Assembly: GCA_031216445.1 (NCBI GenBank)
Contig: CM062197.1
Location: 26,314,001 to 26,378,000, forward strand
Direction: 5' to 3'
Length of the DNA: 64,000 nucleotides
DNA from: Lateolabrax maculatus
Taxonomy: Eukaryota; Chordata; Actinopteri; Acropomatiformes; Lateolabracidae
The notes under the pieces are model-generated. The model did not search any database. It worked only from the letters and a program-made list of their open reading frames with translations, and was not told where the DNA came from. Shown one piece after another: positions 18,471-31,443 of this stretch (position 1 is the first letter of the stretch; the number at the start of each line of letters is the position of its first letter). A program made the translations under genes and the position numbers.

Positions 18471-18672
18471 GCAAGAGATACTGTAAGACTTAGAGCACAC
18501 TGGCAGACGAAGAGAAAGACAAAAGACACTCACATATGTGCAGCCTGCAGTATACTGGATCCAATGGCCAGCTGACTCAGAACTTGCACACCAATGGAGT
18601 GTGTGAAAAGCCTGGATACAGAAAGAACTGCCCACAGCACAAGAACCACGACTGCCGCTGCACTGCACTCTG
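18471..18672 (+). other. Unassigned ERV-side sequence, second long unit
   Basis: Copy of 1246-1447. No recognisable domain. Confidence 0.3.
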
Positions 18673-19530
18673 ATGTATGATGAGACTCAGCAACATACTG
18701 ACTACAAAGAATGCTGGACAGAGTTGATTACAGGCAAAATATTATCTGTAATATGTCAAGACCTGTATGTTGGACCACAAGGACCAGCAGCAGCAGTTAC
18801 TCTACCACCAGAACTACGTCCCTGGTTTCAAGTCACCAGCTCCGTCCCACATGTTACACTCCTGATAGCTAATGGACATGAATCACGTGACCTAGGACCG
18901 ATGGTGAAGGCAGCACTACAAGTGACTGTATGGAAACCAACTCAGAACACGCATGTGCAGTCATCCTCCGATGGACAATATGTGAAAATATTTCTGCGAG
19001 CATATGACAAAGGAACAAGAGCCCAAGTGCTACTAAGTCAGAGATTCCCTACTCAACTGCCACTCTCAGAAGAACATAGTGTGCTACTACATCAGATACC
19101 ACATGAGTTATGGTCACATCATAAAACAGATGTAGGGCTAGTTAGGTCAGCACAGCCAGTTCACATCAAAGCAAAAGAGGGCATTGTGTTGCCATACCAA
19201 AAACAATATCCCATTAAACCACACCAAATAGCAGGTATAAGACCCACCATCAAGGGCTTGGTAGCAGCAGGTGTGTTAAAACCAACAAAAAGTCTGTGTA
19301 ATACACCAACTTGTCCAATAAAACAAAATAAACTCTAGTGACTATCGATTGGTGCATGATTTGTGCGCCATTAATTCCACTGTAGATGCAGAAGTACCTG
19401 TGGTTCCAGACCCACATACTTTGCTTTCTAATATCCCACATGACGCCTGTTGGTACACAGCATTTGTTAGTGTGCCATTACACCCAGATTCACAGTATCT
19501 GTTTGCTTTTACATATCAAGGACAGCAGTA
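18673..19530 (+). pseudogene. pol: ERV pol, N-terminal RT, second long unit
   Basis: Copy of 1448-2305, with Ile instead of Met in the QYPIKPHQ stretch. Same stop, same frameshift before VHDLCAINSTV, and the same interruption by the DNA element at 19531. Confidence 0.8.
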
Positions 19531-19714
19531 CACTGTAAATGCAAACATAGTATTTAATTAAAAATAGTAAATTGACTTAAATCAGTTTTTATCAAATTGC
19601 TATTAACACTTACTTTTAGTAAGTTACTTGTAATTTGTGGTTGAAAAATCTCACCAGCTCAGTCTACTTGAACTGGATTAATTTAGAAAAAGTATGTTTT
19701 CGATAATTGTGCTT

Positions 19715-19865
19715 TTACAAGTACATTTACTCAATACTGCACTTAAGTACAAAGTACTTTAAGTACTTTACTTTTTTTTTCATATTACTGTCTACTTTTA
19801 CTCCACTACATTTCAGAGGGAAATATTGTACTTTTTACATCACTGCATATGTAATAATACATACG
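19715..19865 (+). repeat. Fish interspersed repeat fragment, second copy
   Basis: Copy of 2490-2640, with the self-complementary AAGTACTTTAAGTACTT core. Confidence 0.5.
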
Positions 19866-20039
19866 CGATATATAATAATAATCAGTAGTATGCTACTTTT
19901 AATTTTAATATTTTAAGTATTTCTTTTTGTGGTTATATGTTTTTTACTTAATTGAAATTTTCACTGCAGGAGCTGTATTGTAAAAGAGTAGTTTCACGGA
20001 GTGGTATTAGTACTTTTGCTTCAATTTGAAAACTTAACC

Positions 20040-20207
20040 GGCTTTTTTTTTTTTTTTCCCGACCTGTGGGCATGCGCAACTCCGTCCTCTCTACGCCTGA
20101 CGGTATGTCAACAACACACCCGCAACGGACGAGGAGCTGGACCTAATCCCTGCAACAGCACTCGTTAAGGTTATTTTCAGCATTCTTGTGCTTGGCACAC
20201 TCATTTG
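20040..20207 (+). promoter_or_regulatory. CpG-rich promoter/exon 1, second long unit
   Basis: Copy of 2820-2981 with the GCATGCGCA core and the exon 1 donor (TTG|GTGAGT). It would be the only native promoter upstream of the whole second array, which holds at least eight gene copies. Confidence 0.5.
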
Positions 20208-20314
20208 GTGAGTAATATTTTACCCTTGTTTAGACCGTTTTCTTTCTGTAAGTAAGCGCCATATTTTTCGTGCTTGCTAGTAATGATGTGTGTTGTAATG
20301 TCAGCTAACGCTGC

Positions 20315-20336
20315 CTCAGAGCTATATAGCTCTGAG
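20315..20336. repeat. 22-nt perfect palindrome, second copy
   Basis: Unchanged from 3089-3110 although a neighbouring base differs (TCGGCT versus TCAGCT upstream). Confidence 0.6.
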
Positions 20337-20727
20337 CTAGCTGAACTATATTATGAACATAACGTGTCTTACTTTTGTCACGTTAAAGTTGAGGAGAAAC
20401 TTTAGTGTAGCGGTCGCGGGCGTGCTCGTCACGTGCACGCGCACACCCGCTGTCGGAGTTGATTTTTTTTTCTGAGGCCAGTCATCTATGAGTACTCACT
20501 CACGATGAGAGACTGATCCCGGCGGTTTGTGAGTTTCCATGAGCAGGAGGGCATTCACATGGCAGAACATCAGAACAAGTCTGGATGTATCATTTTATTT
20601 TACGTTCGGCTGTTAAGTTAGGACTATGCTAACTTAATGTTATTTTATTTAACCCTCCTCACTTAACACTAGTCATATTTGTAGCTGTGTCGTTTCCATG
20701 GTTACCACGTTTAGCGCGCCCAATGAG

Positions 20728-21373
20728 CCGGTCACCCGCTCCACTCAGTGTGATCATTCTGCAGGATCAATGAACTGTCAGCGTGTTTAATCAATCATAA
20801 CTCTGAATACTAAACTGATTTTCACGGGATTGTTTAATGCAAACGTCACACATGTATATATAATATATATATATATATATTATATATACAGATATATAGG
20901 GAGAGAGAGATAGATAGATAGATATAGATTTTCATTTTTTTTGATATATATGTAGATATACATATTCATTTTTTCTGAGATCTAACTTCTGTCTATTGTG
21001 TTTTATCTTATATTGATGTATAATGTTGTATTCTTTCTTCATTTTTCAACTTATTAAAATAGCTGAGTAGTACACAATCTGCTTCTGCTTCTCTATCATA
21101 TATTAGTGTTTTTATATATATGTGTGTGTGTGTGTGTATTATATTATATCATACATAGCATATATCACATACCAGAATATTCTATTACCGTTATGCCTAT
21201 TATGTATATTAAAATACGCCGAATCATGTGTCCGGTATCATGCCTACATGTATGACGTTTGCAGAAAAAAATCCCGTGAAAATCAGTTTAGTATTCAGAG
21301 TTATGATTAATTAAATGCATTGACACTTCATTGTACCTGCAGACAGATTACACTGAGTGGAGCGGGTGACCGG
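20728..21373. mobile_element. MITE-like element, second copy
   Basis: Same long inverted ends as 3502-4123. The central TA run is expanded and rearranged near 20855-20890. Confidence 0.7.
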
Positions 21374-21610
21374 TCCAAGATGGCGGCCCCACGTCTCGTC
21401 AGCGCCAATAGGCAGTAGCGGTCGATGCGGCGTCTACTCTTTATATGTCTATGCCGCACACTGTTTACTTGCGCAGTGCTTGTCTGATCACACGAGGAGT
21501 GCAGTGAGAGCCCGCAGATCAGATTTGGGACAGACAAAAGGGTCTCCCTGTCTGTCTTTTTATCATAGCCTGTTACCATTGCTGGCATACTCAGTGGCCT
21601 AAGTTATTCT
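21374..21610 (+). promoter_or_regulatory. YY1-motif promoter candidate, second copy
   Basis: AAGATGGCGGC just after the MITE, then CpG-rich sequence and TTTATATG, as at 4124-4360. Confidence 0.4.
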
Positions 21611-21769
21611 TTAAGGTTATGTTGTCTAGAATATGTACATTACAATAGTCTTTGTGGGTAATAGGCCTATGTTACAGTTTTCACTTGTACTGGAAACAAG
21701 ATGTTTATGAGTTGTGGTGAGCTTTGGTTGTGTTAAATTGTTGTATTCTTCTTAACTGTCCCCTTCCAG

Positions 21770-21816
21770 GCTCAGGCAGATGGTGATCAATCCACAGTTC
21801 CCTTGATACCACATAA
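21770..21816 (+). other. Small non-coding exon 2, second copy
   Basis: 47 nt between CCTTCCAG and GTGAGT, identical in layout to 4522-4568. Confidence 0.5.
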
Positions 21817-22040
21817 GTGAGTCATTTACCATTTACCTTTTGTACTGCTGTGTTCATTTGGTAGCTGTTCTTGTCTTAAAGAAGTGAAATGATTAAAAGC
21901 TTGATAATTAGATAGATTTTTGCAAGGATTTAGTTTTTTTCTGTTGCTCTGGTATTTCAAGTCTGATACTGCATGTTAGTGTTTTTGTTTTTTGTTTCTA
22001 TTTTGCCGGGCTTGATGCTAAAATTATCTTTTCTTTTCAG

Positions 22041-25000
22041 ATTTTTCAAGAAGACAAAAAACTTCCTATGCAGTGGTTGTGTAAGTACTGCACATTTTGT
22101 GCTGAAAAGAGGTGCTTCTTACTTAAGCATTACCGCTTAAAACACGGGTGCCACACTCGAATATCACCACTACCGTGCCTTTATAAGGAGTGCCTGTGCA
22201 CATTTAAATCTTTCAATGCACTCAAAGTCCACTTATCAACATGGCACACTCAAAAGGACCTGGGGAACGTGGGTGAAACTGCTTTCCATTGTCAGCTGTG
22301 TGACTTTGTGGAGCCTTGCACTGGAGCTGACTTTTTTACCCATTTACGAAGACATTTGAAGCTGAAGCAAAAGGTTTCCTGTCCATATCAAGGCTGTAGC
22401 TTTCAGAGCAATGTTTATTCAACCTTTAATGCACATAAAAGCAAAGAACATCAAGACCACAATAAGATGGCATTCAAACCTGAAATTGTGTCACATAATG
22501 TACTTGAGGTACCTCCACCTAATATAAATATTCAACCTGAGGATAGTGCCCCTGAAACTGATCAGGTTGAGTTTGAGGTTACTGAGCTCAATGAAGATGT
22601 GGGAGACTTGGAGAGTCAGTTGGAACATAATGTAGCTGCTGTTTTTCTGAAAATGTCATCGATTCTTAACATCTCTGAAAATGCCCTGCAAGAAGTTATA
22701 GAGCAGATCAACCAAATTTATGTGCTTTCACAGCCATTGTTACATACCTCGGTTGGAAAAATACTAAATCAACATTGTGGAGATGTTGAGGACTCTTAAG
22801 TGAGTGAGATAGCTTAAGTATTTACTGAGAATAATGTATTCCTGAAATTCACTTCTACTAGGGGGTCATTGTCAACCACTAGCAAGCGAACATCATACAT
22901 TTGAAAAGAATTCTCAGTGGTGACGCCTATTGAGTTTGTCCTAAAAAATGACAGGCAGACAGTTGTGTATATCCCCATACTAAAAATGCTGCAGACATTA
23001 CTAAACAATGGAGAAATTTTAGATAAGGCCATGTCATCTGAGACAAATTTGTCACAAGGATACAGATCTCACAGGGATGGTTACCGGTTTAAAGACAATT
23101 CTCTCTTGACAGAGGAAGAATTCAGGATTGCTCTTTTCTTGTACATAGATGATTTTGAGGTGGCTAAGCCCTTGGGAACCTCCAGAAAGAAACACAAGCT
23201 GCCATCTACTGGGTACTTGGAAATCTACACCCTAAATATCGCTCCTCTCTTCATTCCATTCAGCTTGCTCTACTCATCATCGCTGAAGATGATATCAGGA
23301 AGTTGACTTTAAATGAGAGACCACAGTCTATTGAAGAATTAAAAGTGCAACTGGTAGATAAACTGTCACTGCAGTATGACTTTAAACTGCAGTATGAAGA
23401 TCAAGACTTCCATAATGCCCTCTGCAATTTGACTGAAATAACTGATTTACCTGAAAGAGCTACGCTCAAAATCATCCCTCTTGTGACTCTCCATTTAACC
23501 GCATTGTCATCACCCACCACAACATCAGACACTGAGTGCAGCACAGCAGACACTGAGATCCTGTCGACAGGAAGAGCATCACCATCGCTAAGACAACAGT
23601 GGCCAGATTTCTTTGACATACCCAATTTCTCAGTTGATGTTGACTATAGACTCAGACAGGCAGATCTTGCCTTTATGAAGGATGGAACACGTATGACTCT
23701 ACCACGAGATATGAAGCATGACATACTAGAAAAGCTTGCTGAGACGATGTACAGTTTCAAGGCTTACCCTAAAGATGATGACTTCAGCAGTGTTGCAAAA
23801 GCACTAATTAGCAAACACCCCTGCCTCACTGAGCCTGGACCACACAGATGGTATGGCTGGAAAAACAGCCTTAAATTATCGCACAAAGCTTCAAAAAGCT
23901 GGATGTGAGGATGTAGCAATCAATGGAGGCAAAAGAAGTAAAGGCAACCCAGAAGGAGAATCCTCAAGCAAGAATATCAAACGGCCAAAAAGAGGTGAAG
24001 CAAACTACCTACCTAACTTACCTGAAGGACATGATGAAACAAGCCTTGAAAATGCCAGAAAGGTTCTCGTGGAAGAAATGAAGAAGAAACAACCCAATGG
24101 CACTCTCATCTCACAAATGATGGACCAATCATTCCCACTACGCAGACAAGAAATTGTAGAAAAGGAACCTGCTGTACAGAACATTGTTGAACGATGGCCA
24201 GCACTCTTCACAGACAGGTAAACTATTTTTGTTCTCAACCAATAAAATAATGCCTATCAAAAAGAAATTCAAGGTGTGTGGCTAGAAATCCAAACACACT
24301 TGTTGGAATGTTAACACTTCTGCCATCTCTCCATCCCTACCCACCCCTCTCTCTACTTTTCAGGTGTTTGCTGAGTTCAACAGAATCGCAAGTAAGAATC
24401 TTGAGGGAGACTTCTTTGAGGCTCTGGACCAGTATACCCCACGTTTCATTGAACTTTTCAAAACAAGAAGGGGAACTGTTGGCCAGAAGCTCAGTGAGCT
24501 GATGCAGCACATGAGCTGGATGGTAAGTAGGTTAATTTTGCTTTTGATCTGTGTGATAGTTCATCAATCAAGTTCTAAATGAGATGATCCAGCCCAACCT
24601 ATTCTATTTCCTGTCTGACTTGTGCTTGTGCCTTGCAAATTACTCTGTTAACTGGTCTTTTCTCTCTCTGTGTATCATTAGACACCAGACGTGACAGTAC
24701 TTCGCTCTGTTGTCCTCAAAAGGCATTCCTATTTTACTTGGTGACGACTCCAGTGAATTCTTCAAGACATGCTCTGTAAGTACTTGCACATAAGAAAAAG
24801 TTTGGTCTGCATTAAAATAGAACTATATCTGTGCTGACATAGAAGATGTAATTTTATCTGCACAATATACAATATACATTTTGTACAGTGATTGATGTAT
24901 TTTGTATGGCAATTCCTCCACAGCTAATCTGAGAGGTATTTAAACAGCCAGTAAATAAAAATGAAATTTGCCACATAAACGTTGTACACATTAATTAATT

Positions 25001-25569
25001 GTAAATCTAAGGAGCAGGAGTCCAGGCTGAAAAGTCAGTGTCACTGTTTAAGAATATATGGACCTTGTGGACCATAGCTTTAGTTTAATCATACCACATT
25101 TATTTTGTTGGTTATATTGTAACAATCCAGTGTGAACACATATTTAAAACCATATTCCCTAGCAAATGCTTTCAACATTAAAAATGAATGTTTAGAAGAG
25201 CATAAATTGCCATGCTGAAGAATGTGTGTGTGTGTGTCTTTGTAGGGTACAGCGAGAGACGAGGCCCTAGAATGCACTGTCGGTGTGCTGACAGTTGTCA
25301 GTGAAGATAATCCTCATGAGGGTCCAAGTTCAGTAGACCTCCAGCCCATCTCCACTGCCATCATTCTGGAGGGAGGTATCATCATGGATCATATAAAAAA
25401 ACTTGCCTCAGGCAGTTTGTCTGTTATTTGGGCTTACATATGCTTTGCATTTGGATTACCCAAAATGCATGGCAAATACACTCAACTTCATTCAGACTGT
25501 GATGCTTGGACTGGGAAAGAAAACCTCCCACCAAAACTGTTAACTTTGAAGAACAGTCTACTGGGTTAG
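22041..25569 (+). pseudogene. C2H2/PB1 gene, copy 3
   Basis: Shared lesions present. Private change: one extra A in coding exon 5 (TCAAAAGGC near 24716 where others have TCAAAGGC), a further frameshift. The (TG)n before the last exon is one repeat longer. Variants: Lys, Phe, Gly. Shares with copy 4 an A-to-T change in the stretch after the first stop (AGCTTAAG). The intron ATG is ATT here, which supports starting the finger ORF at MQW. Confidence 0.75.
22068..22799 (+). CDS. Four-C2H2-finger open frame (243 aa), copy 3
   Basis: Intact 243 codons with Leu at residue 4. Of the copies in the second array, only this one sits downstream of native exons 1 and 2 and the promoter region, so it is the best candidate there for expression. 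Confidence 0.6.
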   Translation: MQWLCKYCTFCAEKRCFLLKHYRLKHGCHTRISPLPCLYKECLCTFKSFNALKVHLSTWHTQKDLGNVGETAFHCQLCDFVEPCTGADFFTHLRRHLKLKQKVSCPYQGCSFQSNVYSTFNAHKSKEHQDHNKMAFKPEIVSHNVLEVPPPNINIQPEDSAPETDQVEFEVTELNEDVGDLESQLEHNVAAVFLKMSSILNISENALQEVIEQINQIYVLSQPLLHTSVGKILNQHCGDVEDS

Positions 25570-26920
25570 ACCAGTAAAGAGCCATCAGCTGTCAGATAGC
25601 ACTTTGTAAATTATGCAGCAGTTAATGTTCTCCTGTTATCAGAGAAAGTTTTATGCTTTCATGCAACTGAGCTGGCTTGTTTATGATCTCAAAAAAAAAA
25701 AAAATTCTATTAAAGTGTACCATGTTATGCTAGTATGCTAATGGTGGAAATAGCGCCACCTTGTGTTGCAAAGAGTTGTTAGATAATGTTGTCAGAAAGG
25801 AACCTAGCAAGGTTGACCTGTTTACATTTGTGTTTTGGGAAAACTTTTAATTATAGTAGTTATAATGTAGTACAAATACAAAACCCAAGGAGTGATGTTT
25901 TTCTGTGTTGGTTTAAACCTTGGACTGATGCTCGCTTTGGGACACAAAAGCATTTGTTGTACTTTCAGTTTTGATCAGAAATGCAATGATTTTGCATGCA
26001 CTGAAGTCCTGTAATTATCAGGTGTTTACCTGTTTAATATTGTGAGACTGTTACATGCATAGAATTAGCTCACAAAAATGTGGTTTTATTTTTGCCATGT
26101 CCATGTCATGTTCTACAGTCAAATCAAACCACAAGTTTGTTGTTTAGCTGCTGTTTTGTACTTGAATGTACAAGAAAGTGATACTTGGGAACAGAACACT
26201 TGAGGCTGAATAATAGATTTAATGCATATTGTTATTACAATAGCCTAACAGACATAGATCACACTATGAGCAATTTTGCAACTAGCTTTAAAATACATTA
26301 AATATGACAAGAGGATAGAGAACAGTAATTTTATTGTTTATTGTAAGGTTATTACATGAGTGATAAAACACACATTTTATATTGGAGAATTGGAATCAAA
26401 AGTAACAATATCGAACATTTATTGTTCAGTCTAGATCTGTCAGTGATGCAATTATTTTTTTAATAAATGTTGTAATGCAGCTGAACAAACCCAGTGAGTG
26501 TTCTTTTAAAGTATATGTTTGTGGTGTTTTTCCCTTTATTAGGTAATAACAGCTAAAATAGATAAGAAATGGGAGAAGGACAAGGACCCATTCAAGGAAA
26601 TTGGTTTGTTTAATTTAACTGAACTGAAATGAACTGAAAAAAAATGAGTGAGTAGTAAGTAGTAGGTATCATAATTCTAAGTGGGGTTAAATTTGTATCA
26701 AGCAGTCCACACAAAATGAAAAAATTAAGTTAACACTAAGCATGGCTATTAAGTTACATGAACTTTTTTTTTTTTTTTTTAGTTGTACTACTTGATTTGG
26801 TACTGCACACTTAAAATAAACAAGCTTTTCTAACTCACTATTCTTAAGATTACTTTGCTTAATTTGCAACGAGTTTGCATACTTTTTTTAAGTAAGGTCA
26901 ACTAATTAGATTTTACAGTG

Positions 26921-27483
26921 AGTATACGTACACACGTCTCCCGCAGAGCTATGTTGAAAGTCCCTCAATATTCAGTCGAGTATTGGCTAATGACCTGCAA
27001 CACCTAGACGTGTCCAGTACAGTACTACAATATGTAGATGATCTCTTGATATGTAGCACCTCCAAAGCTCAATGTGCACAAGACTCAGTCTCAGCCCTGA
27101 TGGCTTTAGAAAAGGGGGCTCACAAGGTGAGTAAAAATAAATTACAGTTTTGCCAGACACAGGTTGAATACTTAGGTAGACAACTCTGTGGCACTAAATG
27201 AGCTATAGTGCCCTCACAAATTGAGGCAGTATCGAAAGCTCCCAAACCACAAACGGTGAGACACATGTCGTCATTTCTGCCATTTCAGCTTTACTAGAAG
27301 CCATACACCATCCAAAAGTGTTAGCCATCATTAAATGCGTAGCTCATCAAAAAACGAATTCCCTGATAGCTAAAGGCAACAACTTAGCAGATGAAGCCGC
27401 AAAACGCATAGCTACACCCACCTGTATAGGACCACTGCTAGTAGCTGGAGATTGTGAACCACTGACAAACTTATATATATATG

Positions 27484-27514
<31 letters not shown>

Positions 27515-27796
27515 CTATATATATGTGCTGCTATGTAATAGCAGCACAACATCAGGCAAGTCCATATGCACATTCTGTATGGGCAAAAAGGGGGGCAAGT
27601 ATAATCACTGAAGAAGGTCCATCACATGGGCTATGGCGAAGTGCACATGGACATATTGTCCTCCCAACATCTTTGGTACAGGTTGCTACACGTAGTGCGC
27701 ATGGTCAGGACCATTGCACAAGTGGGGAGGTGTTGAGACGCCTTCAAGCAGTCTGGTGGTCACCATTTTTCCGACCTGCGTTTGTAGCTGAGACAA
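26921..27796 (+). pseudogene. pol: ERV pol remnants, unit 3
   Basis: YVDD-bearing RT fragment, RNase H end, (TA)n and integrase N-terminus, then the junction. Gln variant (KLQFCQ). Confidence 0.75.
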
Positions 27797-27917
27797 TTTT
27801 GCAAGGAAGGTTTTTTTCTGTTGCTCTGGTATTTCAAGTCTGATACTGCATGTTAGTGTTTTTGTTTTTTGTTTCTATTTTGCCGGGCTTGATGCTAAAA
27901 TGATCTTTTCTTTTCAG

Positions 27918-30900
27918 ATTTTTCAAGAAGACAAAAAACTTCCTATGCAGTGGTTGTGTAAGTACTGCACATTTTGTGCTGAAAAGAGGTGCTTCTTACT
28001 TAAGCATTACCGCTTAAAACACGGGTGCCACACTCGAATATCACCACTACCGTGCCTTTATAAGGAGTGCCTGTGCACATTTAAATCTTTCAATGCACTC
28101 AAAGTCCACTTATCAACATGGCACACTCAAAAGGACCTGGGGAACGTGGGTGAAACTGCTTTCCATTGTCAGCTGTGTGACTTTGTGGAGCCTTGCACTG
28201 GAGCTGACTTTTTTACCCATTTACGAAGACATTTGAAGCTGAAGCAAAAGGTTTCCTGTCCATATCAAGGCTGTAGCTTTCAGAGCAATGTTTATTCAAC
28301 CTTTAATGCACATAAAAGCAAAGAACATCAAGACCACAATAAGATGGCATTCAAACCTGAAATTGTGTCACATAATGTACTTGAGGTACCTCCACCTAAT
28401 ATAAATATTCAACCTGAGGATAGTGCCCCTGAAACTGATCAGGTTGAGTTTGAGGTTACTGAGCTCAATGAAGATGTGGGAGACTTGGAGAGTCAGTTGG
28501 AACATAATGTAGCTGCTGTTTTTCTGAAAATGTCATCGATTCTTAACATCTCTGAAAATGCCCTGCAAGAAGTTATAGAGCAGATCAACCAAATTTATGT
28601 GCTTTCACAGCCATTGTTACATACCTCGGTTGGAAAAATACTAAATCAACATTGTGGAGATGTTGAGGACTCTTAAGTGAGTGAGATAGCTTAAGTATTT
28701 ACTGAGAATAATGTATTCCTGAAATTCACTTCTACTAGGGGGTCATTGTCAACCACTAGCAAGCGAACATCATACATTTGAAAAGAATTCTCAGTGGTGA
28801 CGCCTATTGAGTTTGTCCTAAAAAATGACAGGCAGACAGTTGTGTATATCCCCATACTAAAAATGCTGCAGACATTACTAAACAATGGAGAAATTTTAGA
28901 TAAGGCCATGTCATCTGAGACAAATTTGTCACAAGGATACAGATCTCACAGGGATGGTTACCGGTTTAAAGACAATTCTCTCTTGACAGAGGAAGAATTC
29001 AGGATTGCTCTTTTCTTGTACATAGATGATTTTGAGGTGGCTAAGCCCTTGGGAACCTCCAGAAAGAAACACAAGCTGCCATCTACTGGGTACTTGGAAA
29101 TCTACACCCTAAATATCGCTCCTCTCTTCATTCCATTCAGCTTGCTCTACTCATCATCGCTGAAGATGATATCAGGAAGTTGACTTTAAATGAGAGACCA
29201 CAGTCTATTGAAAAATTAAAAGTGCAACTGGTAGATAAACTGTCACTGCAGTATGACTTTAAACTGCAGTATGAAGATCAAGACTTCCATAATGCCCTCT
29301 GCAATTTGACTGAAATAACTGATTTACCTGAAAGAGCTACGCTCAAAATCATCCCTCTTGTGACTCTCCATTTAACCGCATTGTCATCACCCACCACAAC
29401 ATCAGACACTGAGTGCAGCACAGCAGACACTGAGATCCTGTCGACAGGAAGAGCATCACCATCGCTAAGACAACAGTGGCCAGATTTCTTTGACATACCC
29501 AATTTCTCAGTTGATGTTGACTATAGACTCAGACAGGCAGATCTTGCCTTTATGAAGGATGGAACACGTATGACTCTACCACGAGATATGAAGCATGACA
29601 TACTAGAAAAGCTTGCTGAGACGATGTACAGTTTCAAGGCTTACCCTAAAGATGATGACTTCAGCAGTGTTGCAAAAGCACTAATTAGCAAACACCCCTG
29701 CCTCACTGAGCCTGGACCACACAGATGGTATGGCTGGAAAAACAGCCTTAAATTATCGCACAAAGCTTCAAAAAGCTGGATGTGAGGATGTAGCAATCAA
29801 TGGAGGCAAAAGAAGTAAAGGCAACCCAGAAGGAGAATCCTCAAGCAAGAATATCAAACGGCCAAAAAGAGGTGAAGCAAACTCCCTACCTAACTTACCT
29901 GAAGGACATGATGAAACAAGCCTTGAAAATGCCAGAAAGGTTCTCGTGGAAGAAATGAAGAAGAAACAACCCAATGGCACTCTCATCTCACAAATGATGG
30001 ACCAATCATTCCCACTACGCAGACAAGAAATTGTAGAAAAGGAACCTGCTGTACAGAACATTGTTGAACGATGGCCAGCACTCTTCACAGACAGGTAAAC
30101 TATTTTTGTTCTCAACCAATAAAATAATGCCTATCAAAAAGAAATTCAAGGTGTGTGGCTAGAAATCCAAACACACTTGTTGGAATGTTAACACTTCTGC
30201 CATCTCTCCATCCCTACCCACCCCTCTCTCTACTTTTCAGGTGTTTGCTGAGTTCAACAGAATCGCAAGTAAGAATCTTGAGGGAGACTTCTTTGAGGCT
30301 CTGGACCAGTATACCCCACGTTTCATTGAACTTTTCAAAACAAGAAGGGGAACTGTTGGCCAGAAGCTCAGTGAGCTGATGCAGCACATGAGCTGGATGG
30401 TAAGTAGGTTAATTTTGCTTTTGATCTGTGTGATAGTTCATCAATCAAGTTCTAAATGAGATGATCCAGCCCAACCTATTCTATTTCCTGTCTGACTTGT
30501 GCTTGTGCCTTGCAAATTACTCTGTTAACTGGTCTTTTCTCTCTCTGTGTATCATTAGACACCAGACGTGACAGTACTTCGCTCTGTTGTCCTCAAAGGC
30601 ATTCCTATTTTACTTGGTGACGACTCCAGTGAATTCTTCAAGACATGCTCTGTAAGTACTTGCACATAAGAAAAAGTTTGGTCTGCATTAAAATAGAACT
30701 ATATCTGTGCTGACATAGAAGATGTAATTTTATCTGCACAATATACAATATACATTTTGTACAGTGATTGATGTATTTTGTATGGCAATTCCTCCACAGC
30801 TAATCTGAGAGGTATTTAAACAGCCAGTAAATAAAAATGAAATTTGCCACATAAACGTTGTACACATTAATTAATTGTAAATCTAAGGAGCAGGAGTCCA

Positions 30901-31443
30901 GGCTGAAAAGTCAGTGTCACTGTTTAAGAATATATGGACCTTGTGGACCATAGCTTTAGTTTAATCATACCACATTTATTTTGTTGGTTATATTGTAACA
31001 ATCCAGTGTGAACACATATTTAAAACCATATTCCCTAGCAAATGCTTTCAACATTAAAAATGAATGTTTAGAAGAGCATAAATTGCCATGCTGAAGAATG
31101 TGTGTGTGTGTCTTTGTAGGGTACAGCGAGAGACGAGGCCCTAGAATGCACTGTCGGTGTGCTGACAGTTGTCAGTGAAGATAATCCTCATGAGGGTCCA
31201 AGTTCAGTAGACCTCCAGCCCATCTCCACTGCCATCATTCTGGAGGGAGGTATCATCATGGATCATATAAAAAAACTTGCCTCAGGCAGTTTGTCTGTTA
31301 TTTGGGCTTACATATGCTTTGCATTTGGATTACCCAAAATGCATGGCAAATACACTCAACTTCATTCAGACTGTGATGCTTGGACTGGGAAAGAAAACCT
31401 CCCACCAAAACTGTTAACTTTGAAGAACAGTCTACTGGGTTAG
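27918..31443 (+). pseudogene. C2H2/PB1 gene, copy 4
   Basis: Shared lesions present. Private changes: Lys for Glu in the PB1 region (SIEKL) and Ser for Tyr (EANSLPN). Variants Lys, Phe, Gly; shares AGCTTAAG with copy 3. Confidence 0.75.
27945..28676 (+). CDS. Four-C2H2-finger open frame (243 aa), copy 4
   Basis: Intact; same finger spacing; Leu at residue 4. No native promoter upstream. Confidence 0.5.
   Translation: MQWLCKYCTFCAEKRCFLLKHYRLKHGCHTRISPLPCLYKECLCTFKSFNALKVHLSTWHTQKDLGNVGETAFHCQLCDFVEPCTGADFFTHLRRHLKLKQKVSCPYQGCSFQSNVYSTFNAHKSKEHQDHNKMAFKPEIVSHNVLEVPPPNINIQPEDSAPETDQVEFEVTELNEDVGDLESQLEHNVAAVFLKMSSILNISENALQEVIEQINQIYVLSQPLLHTSVGKILNQHCGDVEDS

Larger units (their letters stand above)
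19531..26920 (+). mobile_element. DNA element with C2H2/PB1 gene, second long unit
   Basis: CACTGTAAA at 19531-19539 and TTTACAGTG at 26912-26920, flanked by AGTA at 19527-19530 and 26921-26924. It is a duplicate of 2306-9669, about 26 bp longer because of the MITE TA tract and small indels. It is not an independent insertion, since the target position and flanks are the same. Confidence 0.7.
21918..27796 (+). repeat. Short tandem unit 3 (first of second array)
   Basis: Begins with the native intron version (GGATTTAGTTT) and ends at the chimeric junction at 27796/27797. Contents as unit 1; (TA)n at about 27471-27511. Confidence 0.9.
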
